Shown here: positions 45,887-56,600 of the stretch, one piece after another
Numbering within the stretch: position 1 is the stretch's first letter
How the letters are laid out: the number at the start of each line of letters is the position of its first letter
The notes under the pieces: model-generated
What the model saw: the letters and a program-made list of their open reading frames with translations, nothing else
The model's database searches: none
Told to the model about the DNA's origin: nothing
Made by a program: the position numbers and the translations under genes
DNA from: Symbiodinium kawagutii
Lineage: Eukaryota > Sar > Dinophyceae > Suessiales > Symbiodiniaceae
Assembly: GCA_009767595.1 (NCBI GenBank)
Contig: VSDK01002138.1
Span: forward strand, 62,001 to 126,000
Direction: 5' to 3'
DNA length: 64,000 bases

Positions 45887-47876
45887 GACCTCAGCGGAGT
45901 CAAAAGGCCTCCTGGGAGCAGGGCAGATGTCGCATGCTGCCGCCGTAGCCCTGTGATTCATGGCATTTTTACTCGTGAGCACCTGCTATGGCATGACTGG
46001 CTGCTGATGTTTGTTCGAATGATCGGTGAAAAACAACGCAAATAATTGGTCAACAAGCACAAGCTCACTGTAATGAGCTGGGTACGGCAACGACAACAAC
46101 AGCAACAACAAGAGCAACATCTTCCGTTCCATCCCTGCTTGAAAAGATTACTGTACCCACCATGCCGCATATTTTCTGTGGTGTTTCAGCTTATGGTTAA
46201 GAGCGGCTTTCTGATCCCATGTGAGAGAAATGGAATGGATGGTCAGGTTTATCAAAACAAACTATCCGAGATGTCAATTGTGATTAGCAATAGATAGCAG
46301 GCATGATACACTTGAGCATGCCAAGTTGGGTCATTTTGCGCATGCACATCAATGGCAATTGTATCCATCTAAATAAGTACTGAAACAAATCATTGATTTG
46401 ATGCTTGATAATTTCAAGTGATGCTTGATACTTGTTTGGCATAGCTACTTGAATCATAGTTTGCCAATTTGATCGTTGTTTCATGATCATAGCTACTATG
46501 ACTCAAGTAGCTATTTTTGCTATGATATGCTACTTGAATCATAGTAGCTGTGGTTGAATAGCTACTTGATAGTAGATACTTGATCAATGCTACTTGAATC
46601 ATAGATCATAGCTATTTGATCGTTGTGCTTAAGGACGGGCCCAAGACGGGGACCCTCGCTTCAAGGCAGCTCGGCTGACGATGATCCATCCAGGGGATTG
46701 ATATCCAGCCCCAGCGATTGTAGAGGACATCAGGCTTAATGATGATCAATGATGGGTAGTGATGATTCGTTATGGCTGATAGTTGATGATGATCGATGAT
46801 TGTTGATGGCCATATCATGATGTTTTCGTTGATGGCTCATAGATGGTCAGCTACTTAATAATGATTAATGATAGCAAATTATGGTGAATGACGATCAATG
46901 CAAGCTATGTAATGATGATTGATCATGCTCGGCAATGGCTGATTGTGATGGGCAAGCTTCAAGAAACAGAGATGGAATGTTGCAGTGCGGACGTTCATGG
47001 CAGGCAGCGTTAGCATATTTAGCATTTCCGTAACAAGTTTGTGATTCAACAGGCTGCTTGAATTGCTTTTGCATGAAGATATTGGTTCTCGGATGGTGTC
47101 ATAGTGGGGCTGAAGCAGCCTCAACGCCGACCAAGAAACTCATAATGATGCACAACCATCATGGTAGAACAATACAGGTGTTGGAGTGAAGCTGCGCAAT
47201 TCAGATCACTTCAGTGGGTCAACGGTCATGGTCACTGGGTTTGATGGCACTTGCAGCCGGATGTAAAGATGGCGTTTTCTCGCCGACTCTTGCAGCATTT
47301 CTATGGGATGTCACAGGGCTCACAGTTTGCAGCACCAGCATTTTGGCCCACCTTGGCCCATCTTTGCGTCAGGAAAAGTTCCGATATCTCATGCTCTTCT
47401 CGTGCCGTGGGCATCGCGAACTGGCCGACCATGGGCAAGGTGCCGAGGAGTTGCCCCTGAAATCTAGTGAGCACAAAGAAATGGCTATTCTAAATTGGAC
47501 CAAGCTCAACTTATTAATTGGACCAATTGCAACCAAAACAACTTGGTCCAAGCTTATTGGAACCTCTTCATTTGGGCTTGGTGATTCATAGGTGGTCATG
47601 CAGGAAACCCACCAAAACAGCGGACGCAACCCAATATGAGCCCATTCGGGCTCATTTGAGTTGAGCTGATATGAATAAGAGAACTGGATGTTTGTGCAAT
47701 TGATGCTGCAACTGCGGTAGACAGTTCTGTGAACATGAACTATGACAAGGGATTTCTTTGAATCACAGTGGACCTAAGACAGAGCTGAACTATCACCTGC
47801 GCACGATTTCGATTTCGTGCTTAGCGAGGGAGCTGATTGGAGCTCCACGGCTGTCCTTCTACAGGGTGACCCTCAG
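45887..47876. other. Intergenic or intronic stretch, little coding evidence
   Basis: Includes a CAACAACAG tract (about 46088-46115) and a long TAGCTACTTGAATCATAG degenerate repeat region (46430-46625). One open stretch at about 47260-47450 (TLAAFLWDVTGLTVCSTSIL) could be an exon but two frames compete. Confidence 0.35.
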
Positions 47877-48011
47877 GAGCTGCCAGTGGCTCCTCTTGGC
47901 ATAGCCGCAGCCGCTCCAGGTGCATTGCGGCCAAAGTCGCCGTTGCAAATTCCCAGTTTTCTCAGCTGGTCCGAGGAGGACGACTCCAAACAGCGGCTCG
48001 TTTCGCGAAGC
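47877..48011 (+). CDS. Internal exon, hypothetical protein
   Basis: Clean phase-0 exon of 45 codons between GACCCTCAG and GTGGGA, reading ELPVAPLGIAAAAPGALRPK then SPLQIPSFLSWSEEDDSKQR and LVSRS. Ala/Pro-rich then acidic; probably a disordered linker. Family unknown. Confidence 0.45.
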
Positions 48012-48494
48012 GTGGGATGGCCGGGAAGTTGTGGATGCTGGCCGGGGATGCCCGTGGGGATGGATCAGAACATATCATAACCAACCATCAACAGAGGATA
48101 AAGAGGTACAGGTGAACATCCCATCCCAACAGTTGGACTAGTGCAGAGTCAGTTGGAAGAGATGTTGATGGGCCCTTGGCCCAAAGCCATATGGTGTGCT
48201 CCAAATTTTTTTTTGCGGATCCCTACTGTGATGACGGCCTGGTTGAAGTTACCCCACTGGACATGGAGCTTGCCGTCACTTGCATCGAGACTAGCGATGA
48301 AGTTGTTTTTTGTTCACGGAATTTCGCATTGCCTTTGATGAATCAAGCACTTCTGACATTGTTTCTGGTGGAAATATATATATATATATATATTTATGAT
48401 ACCAAACCTGCACGGATATAGATTACCCTTTGGAACTTTAGTTGCCAGCCACCCCGAAAAAGCAAGCTAACCCTGTCGGATTCCCATGCCCCAG

Positions 48495-48587
48495 AGGAAG
48501 GTCGACCCTGGGAGAAGGTGGACCAAGGGACAGGATTTCAACCGCGACAACCAGAGAACCCGTACCACGAGCCCTGTGCAGCTGCAG
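48495..48587 (+). CDS. Internal exon, hypothetical protein
   Basis: Between ATGCCCCAG and GTTTTC. The frame reads EGRPWEKVDQGTGFQPRQPE then NPYHEPCAAA. Followed 100 bp later by a family C foldback. A second frame is open; family unknown. Confidence 0.4.
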
Positions 48588-48682
48588 GTTTTCCAACTAT
48601 GAGGACCTTGCAGCGGACTCAGCACATTGGTGGGCCGACTGTGGGGATGATGTGTTATTTCAAACAACTTTGACGGTTACTT

Positions 48683-48800
48683 ATTTGGCTATGGGTCAAT
48701 ATTAACCAGCCAATAATGGGGATAACAACCAACCAACAATAGGGAAAACAAAGGTGAATGGTGGGGAACCAGGGGTACAGAGTTTTGACCCACTGCCATT
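48683..48800. mobile_element. Foldback family C copy, inverted orientation
   Basis: TTTGGCTATGGGTCAATATT at the left and GAGTTTTGACCCACTGCCAT at the right. The core GGTGGGGAACCAGGGGTAC is the reverse complement of the core at 20.2 and 36.7 kb. Confidence 0.75.
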
Positions 48801-49954
48801 TCATTTGGTGGTTGTGCCAGAAAGTTATTTTTCCTCAGCCTGTAGACCATGACGCTGTAGGCCTTGTACATCCATCCCAAGTTTCGGAGGATTTGCGCCT
48901 TGGTGGGAGCCGTACGGGGAATGCTGCAGCTTGCAGCCACACTGTCGCACGGTGCCATGGAGGTAGCATCTGAGATGGAGCTACCCCGCAAAGTCATTCA
49001 AAATCCACGCAGCTCACTCGAGCGAGGAAGTAGCCAGGGTTTAGGCATGTTTGATTGTCAGCTGGATGAAACGCTTGGATCCTTGGGTGAGGATGATTGC
49101 ACCGTATTGCACCGTTTTCCGGGTTTCATAGCAGATATTGCAGTTCATCATATTTTGGTCAAAAAGCAGTACGCTGTATACGGACCGCGCTTTAGTCAAA
49201 TCCGAGCAGCTTAGAGAGCCTTTTGAGTTTGGAAGCAGAGCACTGGGCAACTGCGATGCCTGACATGTCGTTGGAGCTTGGTATCTCTCACCGGGAGCGC
49301 TGAGCAGCAGCTCAGGTTTACACGACCAGGGGCACCGGCCTCCGAATTTCCAAAAGAACACCAAGGAGAACGGCACGGCTGGACCAAAAGGTAGGCTATG
49401 CCAGATGCCATCAGCCATGGCTGCAGGTGGTTGAACTTCAAGAATTTGGTGATGATGATTAGGTTGGTGAAGTAGAAGGCAATCACCAGGTAGCTGAACT
49501 ACAAGTTGATGAACTTCAGTCAATCTTGGTAAAGAACCCTACTAGGTAAGACCGGTTGATGGTGACTTAGCGCACTTCATCGTCAGTGCTGGTCCATGAT
49601 GACCAACGGCTAAGGATGACAGTGGCTAAGGACAGTTAACCATCATCACTGATTACTGACCATGATTATCGTCAGTATATACTGGCTAGCCTTCCTCAAC
49701 CATCAGTACTGGGTATAGCTACTCATGGTTAATCATCACTTATTACTGACCATTGTTATCACGTTGGCATTTGAATGGTTGACACTTGATAGTTGATGGT
49801 TGATAGTTTGAGATACTATAGGCTTATTAACGGTTGACCATTCATTCATGATGATTCCTATTATATTGGTGGAGAGAGAGAGATCATTATGAATGATTAG
49901 TCACTACAGGCTAATTAGAATGTTTGACTTTAAACAATCCGCTTGATAATGAAA

Positions 49955-50032
49955 TGGGTGTTTCTCAAGCCATAGGGGTACCCCCAAATCATCCATTTTA
50001 ATAGCCATTTATAGTAACAAACCAACCATTTT
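49955..50032. mobile_element. Foldback family A, right end missing
   Basis: GGGTGTTTCTCAAGCCATAG, then GGGTACCCCCAAATCATCC and AACAAACCAACCATTTTC, after which the sequence departs from the family. Confidence 0.55.
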
Positions 50033-51178
50033 CTCCACTACAAACGGCATTGTTTGTCCTGGAAAATCCTGCGCTGAAACTGCACCGGCTCCAAAGCTGG
50101 GCGATACCAACGATCCACTGGTGGGAGGATTTCCGTTGGAACCCTCGGTTACAAGCATCAATTCATATCGACTGCTAGGGGTTTTTAAGTTTCCAACGAA
50201 CTGCTTGGGTTTTTTTCTGGGTTTCCAACGTATATGTTCATTGTTTACCGATTTTTTGTGCATGTTTTTGGGAACCTGTCAGCCATGGTCAACCCATGAC
50301 GGGCTTACTATGTCCAGTTCTTGGGGGGGAACCATTTTTGGAGCTGCGAGATGGCCAATTTACAAAATCCTTTCTAGTTGGTCACGCTTTGTCAGACGGC
50401 AATGACATGTTAGGTTTGTACTCTACATATTTGGTGGGTTACAGCCACAAACCAATGTTCTTAGATGGATTCTCCGTGTTTTCACTAAGAATTATATTGG
50501 AAGCAGGGTACCTACAAGCCACCCAGATATGTGGATGCTATTTGGACAGGGTATGACATGATCATTAGCATGTGGTCAACCGGCGTCACAATTGAACGGC
50601 AAAAGAGGACATACGAGCTATGCACTCACACCGGGCAACCTGTCATGGGAACTTCAACTTGGCCATTGGCCAGTTGGCCACTTTCGACTATCGACTAGTA
50701 AGTTTTGGCCACTCTAGGTCACCGTAATGAACTGCTATGAGCCACTTGTACTGTTGCTGATTGGCTGCAATTATTTTGCACCAGGATTCACTATGAATAT
50801 GAATCTTGCATGAATCAACAATAAGAGCCATTGATTCACCAGTTGCCATCATGGGAATTTCTGACTGATGCTGGTTTACGCTGCCGGGTTGGCCGCCAGG
50901 AGATGCAGATTTTAGACAATTTCATTGGAGAAATGCAGGCAGGTGCCTTACATCCAGGCGCAGGGAGAGCCCGGCTTGGATGGCTCGACTCCGGGTTACC
51001 GCTTGGATGAGCATCCTGCTTGATGAGTGGTTGGTAGTCATGATTCCGTTCACACAGTGATGAGATAGTGATGAGTATAGCCTCAGATATGGTGTATAGT
51101 TCTTGTGGGTTCATTCCACTAACCTTACTGGGATATGTAGTACCGCACCCCCATCTCTTCGAATTTGCCTGCCTCCAG

Positions 51179-51235
51179 GCCAAGCTATGTCAGTCGTGAT
51201 TGTCCCACCTCCTTTGAACATCAGCCCTGATTGGG
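51179..51235 (+). CDS. Internal exon, hypothetical protein
   Basis: Between CTGCCTCCAG and a GTAACC donor. The frame reads QAMSVVIVPPPLNISPDW and remains open beyond to a stop at 51483, so the donor may not be used. Family unknown. Confidence 0.35.
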
Positions 51236-51571
51236 GTAACCCCTGGTTGGATGCTTGCAACACCAAAGATTCGACTGGGGCCGCATTTGTGCCGCCCCAT
51301 GGTGAACATAAAAGCAGGACAGATTTTGATTTACCGATGACCCCTGAAAACGCATCAGGATGCGGTTTGATGATACCACTCCAGCATGTCCAAGATCATT
51401 GTGAGACTGCTGCCCCCGATTTGACCCCTGGGTTTTTGCCGATGAGGGATCCTTTTTTGGAACGCAGTGCTCGGGTTAGTTGAGGCAGTTAAGGTTTAGT
51501 TAGGGCAGTTAAGGTTTCTTGCAAAAACTAGAGCCTTTGGGAGCATAGGACTGGGCAGGCAGGATTTACAC

Positions 51572-51811
51572 ATGACAAGCATGCCGTGCGAAGGGGAAGA
51601 TCCAGATGGCGGCGGCAAAATGTACAAGGCTGCGGCGACCGGTACCAAGGGCTTGCCATGGAGAGGGGTTTCCCAGACCAGCAGGGGGGGGGGGGTTTTC
51701 AGAGATTCCCCAAACAAGTTTCCACCACCAGTGCAACAACGTCAAACGGCATCCCTGAAAGTGCTGGAAGAAGCTGATCCTTTGGCTTTATCCTGTATAG
51801 TTACTAGTTGA
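51572..51811 (+). CDS. Exon-like segment, hypothetical protein
   Basis: The frame reads PCEGEDPDGGGKMYKAAATG then TKGLPWRGVSQTSRGGG, a poly-G run, then NKFPPPVQQRQTASLKVLEE and ADPLAL before stop. Composition is coding-like, but the poly-G tract and an internal TTTTCAG acceptor suggest that two exons may be merged here. Confidence 0.4.
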   Translation: MTSMPCEGEDPDGGGKMYKAAATGTKGLPWRGVSQTSRGGGVFRDSPNKFPPPVQQRQTASLKVLEEADPLALSCIVTS

Positions 51812-52590
51812 GTGGTTGGCTTGTTTACCATTGTGCTCAGCTGTCGCTCGATAAAGAGGGTTTTTTCACAGCTGTGGTACCTGGGATGATTGATCAGTGA
51901 CTGTTTGTTTTATGACTTGCCCACAAGCCATTCCAAATCATTAAATCAACTTGCTGATGACTAAGAAGAATGGAACAAAGCCACCAGACTTGTTGTACTT
52001 GTTGACATTGTCGCTTGTGATCCCCCGGAGTTCTACCCGCTAATGATGTTTTTTTTAAAACTCATTATCGCTTTATCAGCAGCATTGAAAAATCTATGAC
52101 TTGGCCGCCTCGATGCTTTGACATAGTGCCAGGGCTTTTGGTTGCCGCTACCGCGGGAACCGGGACCTGATCTTCAAGAGGGCCCTTTGAAGCTCATTGA
52201 AGCTGAGCCGAACCGCCATGATAGGGTGGGCTGGTGGCTGCCAGGGTTTGTTTCACGCTCAAGTTGGGAACATCACGAGCCTAATTACCTTGAGGGTTGA
52301 TTCTGCTCTCAACAAAATAGATCGGCCTTTTAACATTTATATAAAGTCATATCATTCCAATACCCCCATGCTGCCATTTCGTGACTTCCAAAAACTCGCC
52401 AATGATCAACCAAAAATCCCTGGCACGAAATGATTTTCTTGAACCGTCGGGATGGCGATGGAAAAAACAAATCAACAGATGTTCTTCGACTTTTTTCCCA
52501 TCTCAATCCCTGCAATTCCCCGCATTTTTCACCCAAAAGACCTGCAAAAATCCATGGCGCCATGGCTCCCTGTGGCTCCCTGTGGGTCAG

Positions 52591-52732
52591 TGGGGCCACC
52601 GGCCCCCGCACCGAGGTGGTCCAGGACCCGCTGGGCCCCCATGGCCCGCAGCCGGAGGCCGCCACGGCGCAGCGCCACCGCTTTCCCGCGCAGGAGCAGC
52701 CAGAGGCGGAGATTCCGTGGACCACTTGGGAT
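52591..52732 (+). CDS. GC-rich internal exon, hypothetical protein
   Basis: Between GTGGGTCAG and a GTTGGT donor. The frame reads GATGPRTEVVQDPLGPHGPQ, then PEAATAQRHRFPAQEQPEAE and IPWTTWD. Pro/Gln/Ala-rich and likely disordered. The flanks are AT-rich intron-like sequence. A further small open segment at about 53122-53178 (ATGSPSAQLDLRDGADEQ) could be the next exon. Confidence 0.45.
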
Positions 52733-52860
52733 GTTGGTTATGGTTGGTATACTAGTGATTAAAAATAGTCATAGTAGTGGTTAGTATATGGTGGTTAGTA
52801 ATGATAGTTATGTTGGTTTATTAGTGGCTGATAGTGGTTAGGAATGGTTGGAGCCTAAAA

Positions 52861-52921
52861 GACCCGTGTTTTGGATGGTTTGATCCACAAAATGAGGGGT
52901 TAACCATCCAAAACAAGGGTC
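52861..52921. repeat. Hairpin with 21-bp arms
   Basis: GACCCGTGTTTTGGATGGTT at the left and AACCATCCAAAACAAGGGTC at the right, two mismatches, 19-bp loop. Flanked by AGCCTAAAA/TTTGGATTCC. Confidence 0.75.
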
Positions 52922-53419
52922 ATTTGGATTCCAGGTAGTAAATGTTGGTAATAATTAATAATAGTGGTCAGGAATGGTATGTAACGGTTTTACTAGTGGT
53001 TCAAAGTGGGAATGGTTCGTAGTAATGGTTAATATACTAGTGGTTATTAGTAATATTGGTTAGTATGACAGAAAGTTAATTTGACCACTTGGCATTTTCG
53101 TCTAAGAATGGTGATTCATAGTGCCACCGGCTCGCCCTCAGCCCAGCTGGACCTCAGGGATGGTGCTGATGAGCAAAATAGTGGTTTATAAGTAGTCAGT
53201 AGTGGTTGATAATGGTGGCTTTTCATGTATAATGAATTGGTGTCCATTGAAGAAATGAAATATTGAAAAATGAACACTACATACTGTATATTAGAATTGT
53301 CATTGAAGTAATGAAATATTGAAATATGAAATATGAATATAGATTGAAATAAACATTGCATAATTTCAGAACATGTTATAATATTACTTTTAGTCATTTG
53401 ACCACAGTTATGCATCATA

Positions 53420-53645
53420 TGCAACGTGATACTCCGTTTTGTGTAAAGAATGTCAATTCATGCTTTGATTGCAGTTGGGCCCAACCTGAGCCGACGAAAA
53501 ACGGGTCTAGTGACGCAATGTTGTGCTTCAGCCGAGTGTGAGTCAGTTGTATTGGCACCGGACCTTGGATAGTCTTTTAACCATGTAAAAGTTATTGTTT
53601 GATGTTCTATGGTTATGTATTTAACATGAGTTATTTGACGGCACA
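53420..53645 (+). repeat. 5' LTR
   Basis: Begins TGCAACGTGATACTCCG and probably ends GGCACA. Collinear with the 3' LTR from 53419 to 53638 without gaps. Differs from it only in the nine-base block 53553-53561 (TGGCACCGG). An ATG at 53626 near its end opens a 16-codon frame that stops at 53674-53676. Confidence 0.85.
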
Positions 53646-56600
53646 GGCGGTCCACCCAATGCCGCTTGGAATCTAGTGCCAGTTTGGGACGGTCGCCCGG
53701 AATCCTTTAGTCACTTCATTCATGAGGTGAAGTGGTCGCTATCTGCATCCCGGAAAGAGGATAGAACCCTACTGGCAGCGAAGATCATTAGGAAAGCACT
53801 TCAATCTGGTCAACCAACACTGGTTCAATTGATGTATAAGCTGGATCCTAGTGAATACACCACGGAAGCCGATGTGACCAAGTTGATTCAATTCCTTGAA
53901 GCTTCGCCGTTGAACAGGCAGGCATTGCCAGATGCAGGCAACAAGATCGGTAGCTACTACCGACGACTTAGGAAACGGCCAACGGAGAATGTCCCAGCAT
54001 TCTTGATCCGTGAGGACAGGACCCATGATGAGATGATGAGAGCTTTGCAGCGGCTCCTCCACGAGAAGGAGTTGGACATGGAGCAGTATGACACCTCCAT
54101 TGCAGAGCTCAAGGCGTTCTGTGGGATCCAGGAGGGACAGTCTCTTTACTTTGGTCCTGAAGGAGAAGGAGAAGCTCAGTCAGAAGCCGAGTCTCAGGCT
54201 TCTCATGGAACATCCAGAACGGCAACCCCAGGACAAGCTGGACGAGCTTTCACCGCTCAGGCCACCTCGTCATCGACAACTTCGGCGAGTGTGACCTCTT
54301 CTCGAGGCAGAGACCTGCTTCAGAGACTCATGGAAAAGGGCCTTATTCCATTAGCAGCCCTGGATGTGATCAGGGGCTGGATGTTACTGGAAATGGCCAC
54401 AGCAAGTGATGATGTCAGGAGGATTGTGCGAGCAGCTACGCAGAATCGCTTGAGCTATTCTGCGATCCGTTCTGCTTTGCTCAGCATGTACGAGGAGAAG
54501 GCTCACCGCATTCCCCTTGACCCAGGAAAAGGATTGCAGAAAGGAAAAGGAAGGGCCTACTATCAGGAAGGCCTATTTGGAACAGATCCCGACAATGAGG
54601 AGCCCTTTGATGCTGATGCTTTCTACAACCAGGAACACCTTGGTGATCCGGCAGCAGAGTGGGAAGCTGATCCTATGAATGCATGGTGGCAATTCCCTGG
54701 AGAAGAAGATCCATATGCTCCAGGACTTGAAGGAGAACCCATCCCAGAGACGGCTCCTGAGCATGATGAAGTGTATGCCCAACTTCTTCGAGAACAAGAA
54801 GAAGCTGAACATGCTGCTCAGGAATTGCATGCTTTAGCGGCAGATACTGATCGCAACTTGATGGAGGCTCGTCGCGCAGTTCAAGCTGCGACTCGAGATC
54901 GTGGATGGGGTCAACCACCACAGCAACGACAACCCAAGTCCACCAGTGCATATCCTGGAAAGGGAGCTCGAAAAGGCCCAGCTCTTTCCATGAAGGGCAA
55001 GATCAACTACCAAGAGGACTTGGCATGGATGAAAGGAAACCAGGGTTTCAAGGGACCATCGAAAGGAAAAGGTTATCCTAACTATGGTGGCAAGCCCAAG
55101 GGTTACAAGGGATCTATGTTCTCCTCACCTCCTTCCTCGTCTTCTATGTCTAGGAGCTATGGTAAGGATGCGAACTACATGAACATGAACCACATGAGTC
55201 ACCATGATATGTATGCTGGGGAATGTCATGACGATGATCGGTTGGCTGATGGTGAGTCAATCATTGACACGGGGGCCACGGCAACGGCAGGTGGCCAATG
55301 GGCAGTGCAGCAACTATGTGCTGCAGTGATGCAATCAGTGCCGGGGGCTGCGATGGAGGTCTTCTCAGCAGACCGGCCATGGTTTCGTTTTGGTAATGGC
55401 AGATGGGGTCAAGCACTATATCGGGTACAACTCAAGAAAGATGATGTAAGTGTTTCCATTTTTGCCTTACCATCACCGGGGGTACCAGTTTTGACAGGGA
55501 TGAGAGATTTGATGCAGTGGTCAACACTCCTCAACTGTTCAAATGGACGAGGTATCATACATGGCAATCCTTGCACACTTCGAATGACACGGAAGAAACA
55601 CATGGTTTTGAACTATTTGACAGATGTTTTCCCGTCAGCTGCATCTTCCTCTACTCCTTCTACCTCAAACCTGTCAACTTCCAGGAAACCTTCAGGTAAT
55701 AAACTCCAAGACGGCACCGATGATGTTAGGCCCAATGCGCTTCCGCAACCGCGCATCAAGATCCACCAGGATGGACAGTTCAGGACTGGCACGGGCAAGG
55801 GTCATGCCAATTTTTCTCATTTTGCCGAAGAGCATGATTTATGGACATTCAGTCTCGATGAAGTCGATACATGTCAGCATGACACTTGCTTCATGAATTT
55901 AAGTTCAGTGCCAGTAGATCAGAAGAATCAGTTTGCTCAGCATTTTGGCATTTCCTTAAGGGAAATGGATCATTTGTTGTCACCGCCACCAGCTGTCGCG
56001 TATCAAGTTGAGAGCGACCAAGATCACTCAAAGTGCTTCTCGCTGGATGGCGTCAATGGACTCGAAGGCCGAACTCAAGCAGGCCATTCGCGAGATCCTC
56101 CAGGAAGAGCAAACATGTTCGGAAGGCCAAGCCAGCACTCAGTCTCAAGTCAAAGCCAAAGCCAAGACCAAAGGGTACAAGACAGTGTTCGACGAGACTC
56201 GAGCCACAGGACCAGACCTGAGGGATCCTCGGATGATGGCCGAGACTTGGCCGTGCTACAACAACCATTCACCTCAGATGGGCAACAATCGCTTCGGTCG
56301 TTGGAGCGAGTGCAGCAACTGCGGAGTTCGTCTGAGCTACGTTCCAGCTCGAGATGCACCAGCCCAGACGACCCATGCAGATCTACCACAGAACGTGACG
56401 GAGGCACTCCACAGGCTGCGCACGGAAGACTACCAGTCGCAGGAGCTTACTGGGCGAATGGTGAAGGCCATGATCACGATTGTGGCCAAAGAGAAGATCC
56501 TTCAGAAGAAAGGCTTGAGTGCCAAGGCCAAAGTGAAGGCAAAAGCCAAGGCCAAATCGGCGGAAGAGACGATCATCGACTCCGAAGAGGACAAGGACGG

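Larger units (their letters stand above)
48588..51178. other. Mostly non-coding, with a family C and a family A foldback
   Basis: Open frames overlap on both strands at 48.7-49.5 kb: a + frame with LAATL...VIQNPRSSLERGSSQG and a - frame with two hydrophobic stretches, MIAFYFTNLIIITKFLKF and LQPWLMASGIAYLLVQ. I cannot choose between them, so neither is called. The rest is AT-rich with TGATGGTTAA-type repeats. Confidence 0.3.

Noticed and set aside
54088..54294. Small out-of-frame ORFs within the copia Gag region
   Set aside because: Short, unstructured and without the stop-avoidance signal seen at 55960-56673.
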